Part shown: piece after piece, positions 42,255 through 50,328 of the stretch
How positions within the stretch are numbered: the first letter of the stretch is position 1
Layout: the number at the start of each line of letters is the position of its first letter
NCBI GenBank assembly: GCA_031292275.1
Contig: JARLHL010000022.1
Coordinates: forward strand, 1 to 64,000
Reading direction: 5' to 3'
Source: Desulfocapsaceae bacterium
GTDB lineage: Bacteria > Desulfobacterota > Desulfobulbia > Desulfobulbales > Desulfocapsaceae
DNA: 64,000 nucleotides
Program-made: the position numbers and the translations under genes
The notes under the pieces: model-generated
What the model saw: only the letters and a program-made list of their open reading frames with translations
The model's database searches: none
What the model was told of the DNA's origin: nothing

Positions 42255-44945
42255 TTAGAAGGAGCCACCCATGGTGAAATCCCATACAACCCGTTCCTCA
42301 CCGGTCTGAGGATCCAGATTGATACCGCACTCAAGGCGCAGAGGCCCCAGAGGGGAATACCAGTTAATACCGAGACCGGCGGATTTCCTTATACCGTTCA
42401 GCGACCATTTTTCGTCGTCATTGAAAACCCTGCCCATGTCATAAAAGGCTACACCCTGCACGCCCTGGGAAGGGGCGAGCGGAAAGAGGAATTCGGTATT
42501 GGTAAACCACATCTTGTTGCCACCGATATAATCGCCGGTTGCAAGGTCCTTGGGGCTGACTGTGGCAAATTTAAACCCGCGGATGGTGTTGATGCCGCCG
42601 AGAAAATATCTCTCGAAAACAGGCAATCCGTTCGGAGTATTGGCCCAGGCCTCACCGGCCGACCCCCGGATATGGAAGACGGTTCCGTAGAGAACGGGAA
42701 AATACCATGAGGTGTCGCCTTCCAGTTTGGTAAACTGGGAGTCGCCCCCGAAAGGACCGCCCGCATAAGAAACCGTGATGGCGTTGTTTGAGCCCTTGGT
42801 GGTGTTGAATACCTTGTCACGCAAGTCTTTCCTGATACTGTAGGACACCTGGCTTGTTGTGTGGATGTTTTCTGATTCGATGATGAGGTAGGGGGCGTTT
42901 GCTGCCACATTGCTCAGGTGGGTGTCGGTAAACTTGTACCCGGCGATCCCTCGCCAGTCCCCCCAGATGGGATAACCGAAGGACTGTGAACCGCCTTTGG
43001 TGTTGGTGGTGTAGCTCGTATACTCCTGCTCGATGTTAAAGAGATCCGTGCGTGACGACAGGGCGGAATCGTTGACATGAGGATTGGTGAAGGAGAGATC
43101 CATCTGCTTGTTGGTGCTGCCGGTGCTGGCCGTAAAGGCCAGCTTGTCGCCGAGTCCCATGAAGTTGTCTTCAGAGATCTGGCCCATCAGCACAACCTGA
43201 TCCACGGAGCTGTATCCCACACCGACGCTGAACCTGCCGGTGCTCTTCTCTTTGACATCAATATCCACGTTCATTTTTGCAGGATCGCCGGTCGGCTGGG
43301 GAATAAGGGAAACATCTTCAAAAAAATCAAGTCGTTGTAGTTTCTCCGAGCTCGTCCGCAGCGCCTTGGAGTCGAAGACCCCGCCTTCGGAGACTTTGAG
43401 CTCACGGCGGATAACATTATCCCTTGTTCGGCTGTTGCCTTTAATAGTGATCCTGTTTATGTAGACCAGATCTCCCTTTTTGATGTTCAGCACGATGTCA
43501 AAACGTTTGCCGTCTTCTGATTTTCTCAGATCGGGACGAACATCGACAAAGGCGAATCCGCTCTCGCCATAGAGATCCTGGATCTTCAGGATATCGTCCC
43601 GCAGGGCTTTTCTGCTCAGGTATTTTTCATTACGAACACTCATCAGATCGATGAGCGTCTGCTTGTCGGTTATTAGATCACCCTGAAAATCAATGGTGCC
43701 GACAGAATAGCGCTGACCCTCGTCAACATCAAAGGTGACATAGAGGTAGTCGGCATCCTGAGTTATGATCGGATCACTGATTTTCGCATCCAGGAAACCG
43801 TTGTTCGCATAAAAAGCCACGATGCTGTCCGAGTCATGCTTGAGCTGATCCATATCGAGGACACCGGCCTCAGTGAGCCAGGAAAACATCCACTTGGTAC
43901 TGGTCTTCATCACATCTTCAAGCTCACTGTTCTTGAATGAGGCGTTGCCGCGGAACCTGATCTCCTTGATATAGATTTTTTTGCCCTCGTTGATGGCAAA
44001 GACAACCTCGGCGTTACTGGCAGCAGGATAGGTGATTTTTGGAGTTATGGTGGTGTTGTAATAGCCCTTCGATTTGTAAAAAGTCCTGATGCTTTCCACC
44101 GTGCTGTTGATCTTCGAGAGATTCAGGATGGTCTGCTCCTTGATGTTGGCGGCCTCTTTGACATCCTTTTCATCAAGGGCCGAGATTCCTGAATAGGTAA
44201 TTGAGCTGATTATAGGTTTTTCCACAGTTCTGAAGATGATGTCCTTGCCTTTGGCACCGTCCCTGACATCGATCTGCACATCTTCGAAGAATCCCATCTG
44301 GTAGATGGATTTCAAGTCTTCCTGCAGTATAGACGGATTGTAGACGTCGCCCACCTTGCTTTTAATGCGGCGCAGGATGGCGCCGGAGTCGATATTCTTG
44401 TTTCCTTCAGGAGTGATGGAGGAGATGATTGTATCTCCGGTCGAAGAACCGGCGATATCACGAGCAATGGCCTTGAGTGAATCGGGGACGTCTGCCATGG
44501 AATTGGCCTGCCTGGTGTAATACTGGACAGTTGTCAATGGGTTGAAGACCTTGACGTCAATACTGATCTGGCTGCCGATGGCGGTGAGCGTCCCGACAGC
44601 GACAGTGCCCATACCGGTCGTGGCGGCGACACGCTGCAGCTCTTTCGCCGACGGAGGCCAGGTCCCGTTATAGTCAACCATTTTTGCCGCAGCAGCCCTG
44701 TCCAGCATGGTCAGATTGTATGTCTGACATGCCTGGGTCAAACCTGCATCGGCAGTTTTTGCAAGCTCAGCCATATTTGTCGGACTGTTTATTTTCAGAG
44801 GGAAAAAAACAGTATTGTGATCAGCGGCCTTGGCCTGCGTGACCAAAAAAGGCAGGTGGAGGGCAAAGAGAAGGACACATACCATGCGGGGAAGGTTGAT
44901 GCGCTGCCTGGAGGCTGCTGTTCCTCGTTTCCATAATAAAACCAT
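42255..44945 (-). CDS. bamA: Outer-membrane assembly factor BamA with extra N-terminal domain
   Basis: About 896 aa. ATG 44945 (MVLLWKRGTAASRQRINL then a hydrophobic signal ending TQAKA) has AGGG 8 bp upstream; the frame runs to 45002. Residues about 45-180 are not POTRA: FPLKINSPTNMAELAKTADAG and GMGTVAVGTLTAIGSQISIDVKV look like the FlgO/TolB-N-type domain. POTRA repeats follow (SSITPEGNKNIDSGAI, FEDVQIDVRDG, LVYINRITIKGN) and then the 16-strand barrel with ERYFLGGINTIRGF (lid loop VRGY/F-type) and a C-terminal F. Inserts beta-barrel proteins in the outer membrane. Divergent from comF. Confidence 0.93.
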   Translation of the reverse strand: MVLLWKRGTAASRQRINLPRMVCVLLFALHLPFLVTQAKAADHNTVFFPLKINSPTNMAELAKTADAGLTQACQTYNLTMLDRAAAAKMVDYNGTWPPSAKELQRVAATTGMGTVAVGTLTAIGSQISIDVKVFNPLTTVQYYTRQANSMADVPDSLKAIARDIAGSSTGDTIISSITPEGNKNIDSGAILRRIKSKVGDVYNPSILQEDLKSIYQMGFFEDVQIDVRDGAKGKDIIFRTVEKPIISSITYSGISALDEKDVKEAANIKEQTILNLSKINSTVESIRTFYKSKGYYNTTITPKITYPAASNAEVVFAINEGKKIYIKEIRFRGNASFKNSELEDVMKTSTKWMFSWLTEAGVLDMDQLKHDSDSIVAFYANNGFLDAKISDPIITQDADYLYVTFDVDEGQRYSVGTIDFQGDLITDKQTLIDLMSVRNEKYLSRKALRDDILKIQDLYGESGFAFVDVRPDLRKSEDGKRFDIVLNIKKGDLVYINRITIKGNSRTRDNVIRRELKVSEGGVFDSKALRTSSEKLQRLDFFEDVSLIPQPTGDPAKMNVDIDVKEKSTGRFSVGVGYSSVDQVVLMGQISEDNFMGLGDKLAFTASTGSTNKQMDLSFTNPHVNDSALSSRTDLFNIEQEYTSYTTNTKGGSQSFGYPIWGDWRGIAGYKFTDTHLSNVAANAPYLIIESENIHTTSQVSYSIRKDLRDKVFNTTKGSNNAITVSYAGGPFGGDSQFTKLEGDTSWYFPVLYGTVFHIRGSAGEAWANTPNGLPVFERYFLGGINTIRGFKFATVSPKDLATGDYIGGNKMWFTNTEFLFPLAPSQGVQGVAFYDMGRVFNDDEKWSLNGIRKSAGLGINWYSPLGPLRLECGINLDPQTGEERVVWDFTMGGSF

Positions 44946-45486
44946 ATGCTTAACCCTATCTGGTAATGATTTAAAAAAGCCGATGGTAAAACCGGATGTC
45001 AATACTCTGAACCTACATTACAACCAGTGAATAGGAGCAACTCCCCCAATGGATGAAAATCTAAGCCCCTGGACTGCTGTGGTTTTCAGTTCCTTACATC
45101 AAGGAAATATCCCACCAGCCAGTATTGCAGGACCGGACTGGCCGTCTATAATAAATTATGAGAGCTTCTCACTGAGGCATGACAAGAGCCCAGCACCTAA
45201 CGAGCTTTCATATAAAAACTCAATTTATGAGAGGAGGATCGCCCTCTTCTCACGCTAAAAGCGTGCGCATTATGCCATGTTTGTGTAAAAATGCAAAGGA
45301 CACAAACGTACGGAGAATAAAAAGATATGGCAACCTGCAGCCGGCCTGTTTGTGAACACGAGGGGAGCGTACCGTGCAGGTGTAAAGGTATTATTTCTGG
45401 AAATTTTCCTTTATTCGGTTGATGACCACTCAAGCGCCAGGAATGCTTGGGGGGCTTCTCCCTTTCAACTCCTTGAGAGGAACAGT
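44946..45486. other. 541-bp divergent region between bamA and comF
   Basis: Contains repeat copy C (45114-45213) and a short CACGCTAAAAGCGTG hairpin near 45255. The 69-codon frame 45049-45258 overlaps the repeat and is not considered a gene. No clear promoter assigned. Confidence 0.5.
45114..45213 (+). repeat. Interspersed intergenic repeat, copy C
   Basis: Plus-strand copy: ACCAGCCAG..., GGACCGGACTGGCCG (from 45130), AATTATGAGAGC, GCATGACAAGA (45178-45188), and terminal GCTTTCATAT (45204-45213). It aligns over its whole length with the minus-strand copies at 58863-58962 and 2929-3024, with small indels; the ATGACAAGA core is shared with copy B. Confidence 0.55.
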
Positions 45487-46212
45487 ATGCAGGAGGGGAT
45501 TTTTCTCAGGCCGTTGCTTGATCTCCTCTTTCCTTCTGTCTGTGCTTTCTGTGGCGCGTCAGTTCTGGGAGACCGCTGCCTCTGCGATTCCTGCATGGAG
45601 AAGGTCAGGTATCCGCAATCCCCACTCTGTATCCGTTGCGGTACGGTTTTCAGGAGTGGCGAAGATCACCTCTGCGGCCCTTGTCTGCGCCAGCCGCAGC
45701 CCTTTGCCATGGCCCGGTCCGTTGCACTCTACTTTCCACCTGTCGACATCCTCCTGCATCGCTTAAAATTCAGGGCTGACAAGACGGTTTTATCCACCCT
45801 ATCAGCTATGTGCATTTCTTTTGACTTCTCCTTGTTTTCGTGCTGCGACCTGATTTTGCCTGTTCCCCTGCATCCCCGCCGCCTGCAGAGCAGGGGGATG
45901 AATCAATCGCTGGTTCTGGCCCATGTCTTTTTCCCGGCAGAGTCTGGGAAAATAAGGTCGGACTGTCTTCTCAGGACCAGGAACACCCCTCCGCAGACAG
46001 GTCTCGGCGGCCGGGAAAGAAGAAAAAATCTCAGGGATGCCTTCTTGGTTGCAAGAACTGCCGGCATAAGAGGGCTGAGCATCTGTCTGGTTGATGATAT
46101 ATTCACTACCGGTACGACCGTGAAGGAATGTGCGGGGATCCTGATGCAGGCCGGGGCGGCAGAGGTCAGGGTCCTTACCATGGCCCGGGTTGCCGGGGCT
46201 GGCTCGCGGTAG
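45487..46212 (+). CDS. comF: ComF-family phosphoribosyltransferase-like protein
   Basis: About 241 aa. Two Cys pairs at the N-terminus (CAFCGASVLGDRCLCDSC and CIRCGTVF...CGPC) form the zinc-binding part; the PRPP-binding loop ICLVDDIFTTGTTVKEC is near the C-terminus. ATG 45487 follows GAGAGGAAC. Family members are linked to DNA uptake or DNA/nucleotide metabolism; the exact activity is unknown. Confidence 0.92.
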   Translation: MQEGIFLRPLLDLLFPSVCAFCGASVLGDRCLCDSCMEKVRYPQSPLCIRCGTVFRSGEDHLCGPCLRQPQPFAMARSVALYFPPVDILLHRLKFRADKTVLSTLSAMCISFDFSLFSCCDLILPVPLHPRRLQSRGMNQSLVLAHVFFPAESGKIRSDCLLRTRNTPPQTGLGGRERRKNLRDAFLVARTAGIRGLSICLVDDIFTTGTTVKECAGILMQAGAAEVRVLTMARVAGAGSR

Positions 46213-46721
46213 AATAAAAATATCAAAAAAACAGCAAAATCTTTGATTGGCCAATATCCCTGCAGCACTTTCGATGGTAAATTAAGATATTCAAAGAAAA
46301 ATGGAATAATATTGAGTTTTTTATTATTTAATAATATAGAGAAATTGTTGATAACTTTTAGAATATTTTTGTAACATTCGAAAACGATTTGATAAAAATA
46401 AGATTTCTGTTAAGTCAGTAAAATTAGGGTTTGCAGAAGTTAGCCTATGGAAAGCCAGGCTGCGCCTGTATCTGTGGCTGCCTGCGCAAAATCATGGGAC
46501 TTTGCTGAAAATTTCCGAAAATGGTCTTTGACGAAAAGAGAGAAATAAGGTTTATCGATGCATAAGCGTGCCGCTTCTTCAGCGCATTTCTGTCGTCCCC
46601 GGGAAGGTATTCCATCGGATTACAGATCACGCACTCCCTTTTAGACAGCGAATTAAAAATACTGTAGTGTTGGCCATTCTTGCTCAAGATCGGTGAATAA
46701 TCTATTTTCTGGTGAGAATTG
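46213..46721. other. AT-rich region upstream of dnaA
   Basis: 509 bp without a gene; 46261-46440 is very AT-rich (TTTTTTATTATTTAATAATA, TGTTGATAACTTTT), unlike the neighbouring coding DNA. On the minus strand TTATCAACA near 46347 resembles a DnaA box with one mismatch; no cluster of TTATNCACA boxes is seen. It could hold the dnaA promoter or part of an origin, unproven. Confidence 0.4.
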
Positions 46722-48044
46722 ATGGTTTGGGATAAGGCGAAGGAGATTCTGCAGGAAGAACTCGGCAACTCAATCTACTCGCTCTGGATTGAGCCGCTTG
46801 CCTGTGTGCAGGTTGGAGATGACAGGATCAGACTGGCTGGTCCGGATCGTTTTTTCAGTGCATATATCGCTCAGAATTATCTTCAGATTATTCAGCAAAA
46901 GATGAATGAGGTCGATCCCTCGCAGAGAATGGTGGTCCTTTGCGAGCAGGACAGCAGACTTCTTCTCGCCCCCATAAAGGGCGAACAGTTGCGACTTCCC
47001 CACATGCCAGCAGGAGGTTCCTGCGTGCGCTCGCTGCATCCGCGCTATACCTTTGCCGAATTCATGGTGGGCGAGAGTAATATCCTGGCGCAATCTGCCT
47101 GCAGGTCCATATCCGAAGCAGACGACTCCATCGGGCCCTGCCTCTTTATCAACAGTTCAACCGGGTTGGGGAAGAGTCATCTTACCCAGGCCATTGCCCA
47201 TCACATTGTTGCAGTGTCACCCCTGACTCGTCTTCATTATCTGACGGCTCAGCAGTTTTCCTCCGAGATGGTACGAGGCATAAAGGCTGACGCCATGGAC
47301 GGGTTTAAAAAGAAATATAATGAACACTGTGATATACTCCTTGTTGAAGATGTCCATTCCCTGACCGGGAAGAAGAAGACGCAGGAGGAGTTGAACGAAA
47401 TTCTTGATTCCCTGATCAAGTCGGGGAAGCGGGTGATCTTCACCGCAAACCGGGCTCCTCGCGATCTTGAGGGGATTGATGGTGAATTTTGTTCACGAAT
47501 GGCTTCGGGACTGGTAACGACCATCCAGGCCCCTGACCTGACCACCCGGCAGAGGATCGTCCAGAACAAGCTCAACTATTACCATCTGCAGCTTCCGGAG
47601 GAGTTGGTTATCTATCTTGCCCAACACATAAAAGGGGATGTTCGCCGGATTGAGTCCGCCATCATCGCCATCCGGGCCAAGACAAAACTCACGGCTCGTT
47701 CTGTTACCCTGGCTTTGGTTAAAGAGGTTGTGCGGGCAGTAGTGGGGGAGCCAAAGGCCGTGACTGCGGAGATCATAAGTGAATTCGTCGGCAGGCAGTT
47801 TCGGGTAAGTATCCAGGAGATGCAGTCTCGCTCCCGAAAAAAATCCCTGTCCTTTCCCCGCCAGGTGGCCATGTATCTCTGTCGGAAACACACTCAGGAA
47901 TCCCTCATCGATATCGGCAAGGCCTTTCATCGGGACCACGCTACAGTCCTGCACTCCATCAAGGTGGTGACCAACCTGACCCTTCGCAATACTTCTGTAG
48001 ATGAACAGGTGCGGCTCCTGAGCAGTAAGATCGAAAAATTATAG
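46722..48044 (+). CDS. dnaA: DnaA-type replication initiator with altered P-loop
   Basis: About 440 aa. Domain I (WDKAKEILQEELGNSIYSLW), short linker, AAA+ domain and a C-terminal HTH with FHRDHATVLHSIK (canonical GRDHTTVLHA). Walker B region DILLVEDVHSLTGKKKTQEEL. The Walker A reads SSTGLGKSH where DnaA normally has GGVGLGKTH, i.e. the first glycine pair is replaced by serines. ATG 46722 follows GGTGAG. dnaN, the usual next gene, is absent: the downstream gene is a convergent hemG. Either a diverged chromosomal DnaA or a second paralogue. Confidence 0.88.
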   Translation: MVWDKAKEILQEELGNSIYSLWIEPLACVQVGDDRIRLAGPDRFFSAYIAQNYLQIIQQKMNEVDPSQRMVVLCEQDSRLLLAPIKGEQLRLPHMPAGGSCVRSLHPRYTFAEFMVGESNILAQSACRSISEADDSIGPCLFINSSTGLGKSHLTQAIAHHIVAVSPLTRLHYLTAQQFSSEMVRGIKADAMDGFKKKYNEHCDILLVEDVHSLTGKKKTQEELNEILDSLIKSGKRVIFTANRAPRDLEGIDGEFCSRMASGLVTTIQAPDLTTRQRIVQNKLNYYHLQLPEELVIYLAQHIKGDVRRIESAIIAIRAKTKLTARSVTLALVKEVVRAVVGEPKAVTAEIISEFVGRQFRVSIQEMQSRSRKKSLSFPRQVAMYLCRKHTQESLIDIGKAFHRDHATVLHSIKVVTNLTLRNTSVDEQVRLLSSKIEKL

Positions 48045-48063
48045 AGCCACCTTTCCTGCGTGG

Positions 48064-48104
48064 TTTTTTAAGGTATGAGGGCTGATGAAGCCTCACCTTA
48101 AAAA
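48064..48104. terminator. Convergent hairpin between dnaA and hemG
   Basis: TTTTTAAGGT-TGAGG pairs with CCTCA-CCTTAAAAA around GCTGATGAAG. Symmetric A/T ends suit bidirectional termination. Confidence 0.6.
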
Positions 48105-48116
48105 GGTGTTTTCTGG

Positions 48117-49484
48117 CTAAAAATAAACACCCTTGATGGATGCATCCTGTTCGGGATGCCGCCCCATGATCCTTTCCGCTATTCCGTCGGCGGCCTTGAT
48201 CATATGGTTTATGCCGATCCCGTCCCAGCCGAAGCCGCAGATAAACAGTCCCGGATTGCTGCCCATGGTCTGGTTTCGCCAGGCCAGGAGTTCGGCATAG
48301 CCCTGTTCCGGCTGCGGGATCCCGCCGTTGTTCCGCAGGACTCGTGCATGAATGGGGTCCTGAGCGATGCCCAGGATGCCCTTGATGTCCTGCAGGGCAT
48401 TCTGGATGAGGGTCCCGTCGTTGAGATCGACCCGCTCCGGGTGACGTCTTCCTCCCACCAGCACCTCGATCAGGGTGCAGCCGGCCGGGGCCCTGCCCGG
48501 AAACATGTTCGAGGAAAAAAGTGCGCCCAGAGAAAACCGCCCCTCGCTCTCCGGGGCCAGATAGCCGAAACCCGGCGGCAGCCGGACCTCTTTGGCGAAG
48601 GCCAGCACCACGGTGGCAATCCATGCCTCCGGAATTTCCTGAGCGGGAATGTCGAAATTCTTCAGGAGGGCCAGTGATGCATTAACGGGCAGGGCGAGGA
48701 CCAGGTTGGCGGCCTGGAAACTCCCCTGGCTCGATTCGACCTGCCAACCGTACTCGGTTTTGTCAATCGAGGTAACCCCGCAGTTCAGCAGAAGATCCGT
48801 TTCGGGAAGGAAATCGACAAGGCGGTCAGGCAGGCTCTGCATCCCTGCTTTGAAGCTGGTCATGGCGGGCAGTGACAACCGTCTGGGACCGGTTCGGTTT
48901 CTCTGAGCGGCCAGGATCGCCCGGATGATGGAGCCGTGCAGCTGTTCCTGTTGTCTCAGGCCCGGCATGACAGCGCCGATCGCCAGTCTGTCCATATCCC
49001 CGGCGTAGGTGCCGGTCAGGGCTGCATCTACAAAGGGAAGGAGGGCGGGGCCGAAATGGTAGGATGCCCACTGGGCCACCGTCGGCTCTCCCTCCAGCGG
49101 TTTTTTCCACAGGTCAGCCAGGACCCGAAATTTTTCTTTCCAGGGCATGAGCGTAGTGGTGAGGAGAGCAAGAGGGGTCTGCGGGATTTGACGAAGGGCT
49201 CCCTGCAGATAGACGTAACGGGAAAAACGGCTTAACGGGGCATGAATGCATTCGGAGTCTAGGCCGATACTGGACAAGAGGTCTTGACTTTCCCGGCAGT
49301 TGTCGAGAAAGCCGTGGGGGCCGGCTTCGGCGATGAAGCCGTCTTCGGCGTGGCTTCGGATCGCTCCGCCTGCCTTCCCTGCTTTTTCAAGCAGCAGAAA
49401 TCTATGTCCGTAACATCTGACCCGCAGTGTCTGTGCAACAGTCAGACCGGAAAGTCCGGCCCCTATAATCAGTGTATCTCTCAT
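48117..49484 (-). CDS. hemG: Protoporphyrinogen oxidase, HemY/HemG flavoprotein type
   Basis: 455 aa. FAD-binding LIIGAGLSGLTVAQTL at the N-terminus, LLEKAGKAGGAIRSH, GPHGFLDN, and the C-terminal FAD segment FICGFGWDGIGINHMI. The whole-length pattern (PLSRFSRYVYLQGALRQIP, FVDAALTGTYAGDMDRL) matches the HemY-type PPOX that oxidises (copro)protoporphyrinogen. Overlaps the metallophosphoesterase gene stop by 4 bp (49481-49484). No other haem genes adjacent. Family enzymes usually use O2, so its electron acceptor here is a question. Confidence 0.92.
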   Translation of the reverse strand: MRDTLIIGAGLSGLTVAQTLRVRCYGHRFLLLEKAGKAGGAIRSHAEDGFIAEAGPHGFLDNCRESQDLLSSIGLDSECIHAPLSRFSRYVYLQGALRQIPQTPLALLTTTLMPWKEKFRVLADLWKKPLEGEPTVAQWASYHFGPALLPFVDAALTGTYAGDMDRLAIGAVMPGLRQQEQLHGSIIRAILAAQRNRTGPRRLSLPAMTSFKAGMQSLPDRLVDFLPETDLLLNCGVTSIDKTEYGWQVESSQGSFQAANLVLALPVNASLALLKNFDIPAQEIPEAWIATVVLAFAKEVRLPPGFGYLAPESEGRFSLGALFSSNMFPGRAPAGCTLIEVLVGGRRHPERVDLNDGTLIQNALQDIKGILGIAQDPIHARVLRNNGGIPQPEQGYAELLAWRNQTMGSNPGLFICGFGWDGIGINHMIKAADGIAERIMGRHPEQDASIKGVYF

Positions 49485-50176
49485 CGCAGTTCTGCTTCTA
49501 TGTATGATGTATTGATATGGATATCCACCCAGCCGCCCTGGCGGAACATGCCGGGGTTGATAATTTTTGTACGGCCGATGGCGTCAATGCCCTTCCCTTC
49601 GTGGATGTGCCCTGTTATGCAGAGGTCAGGCTGGTATTTCTCAATGAAGGCCCTGATTGCCGTAGAGCCCACATGGCGGCCGTCCGTGAGCATATCGAGC
49701 CGGGTCCCAAAAGGTGGTGTATGGGCGATCAGGATCATGGGTATAGGGATGTTGGCCATGTGGGCGGCCTGCGCTATGCATTCCACGCCCTGGCGATACG
49801 CCTGCTCGCCCAGATCCGCGAGCTGCTCTTCGGAAAATTCCGAAGGTGTTTTGAACGGTGTCCTATTTGATCCGCCGATGCCCAGCAGGCATACTGCCCC
49901 TTTAAAAAGCCGGGCCTTTCCATTGAGATTCAGGTTTATCTCATCCAGGTAATCATTGATCTCGAAGTTGTCGAGATTACCGATCTGGGCAAGCACGCTC
50001 AGGTTGACGGCAAAGATAGCATCAAGAACTTTTTTCGCATCCTTTCTGGTGCCGAAATTGGTCAGATCCCCATTGAGGATGATCAGGTCGGCGGTCTCGG
50101 CATCGGGGATGTTCCGAATTCCTCCAGGAGACATGTGTATATCCCCAAATACAACAATTCTCAACTGTTTCTCCAT
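49481..50176 (-). CDS. Calcineurin-type metallophosphoesterase
   Basis: About 231 aa. Motifs FGDIHMSPGG, NGDLTNFG, GNLDNF (D-x-H, G-D, G-N), then AHTPPFGTRLD and TGHIHEGKGID supply the two-metal site. ATG 50176 (MEKQLRIVVFGD) is preferred to the TTG at 50185. Substrate unknown; the sequence resembles the small cytoplasmic YfcE/MPE group. Cotranslated with hemG through the 4-bp overlap. Confidence 0.88.
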   Translation of the reverse strand: MEKQLRIVVFGDIHMSPGGIRNIPDAETADLIILNGDLTNFGTRKDAKKVLDAIFAVNLSVLAQIGNLDNFEINDYLDEINLNLNGKARLFKGAVCLLGIGGSNRTPFKTPSEFSEEQLADLGEQAYRQGVECIAQAAHMANIPIPMILIAHTPPFGTRLDMLTDGRHVGSTAIRAFIEKYQPDLCITGHIHEGKGIDAIGRTKIINPGMFRQGGWVDIHINTSYIEAELR

Positions 50177-50328
50177 GTTTAGCAAATATGCTGGGCGATC
50201 CCGACGGCCGGGCTTGACAGGGGGCGATATATGCTTAACATTTTCGCCGACTTTCTTGAAAAAATCAATGGAAAGGATAACTGTCCGGAATCCTATCTCG
50301 ATAATGATGCACTTACGTGAGGTGAACC

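Noticed and set aside
45049-45258. 69-codon plus-strand frame between bamA and comF
   Set aside because: Ribosome-binding sequence is too far from the ATG, and the frame overlaps repeat copy C.
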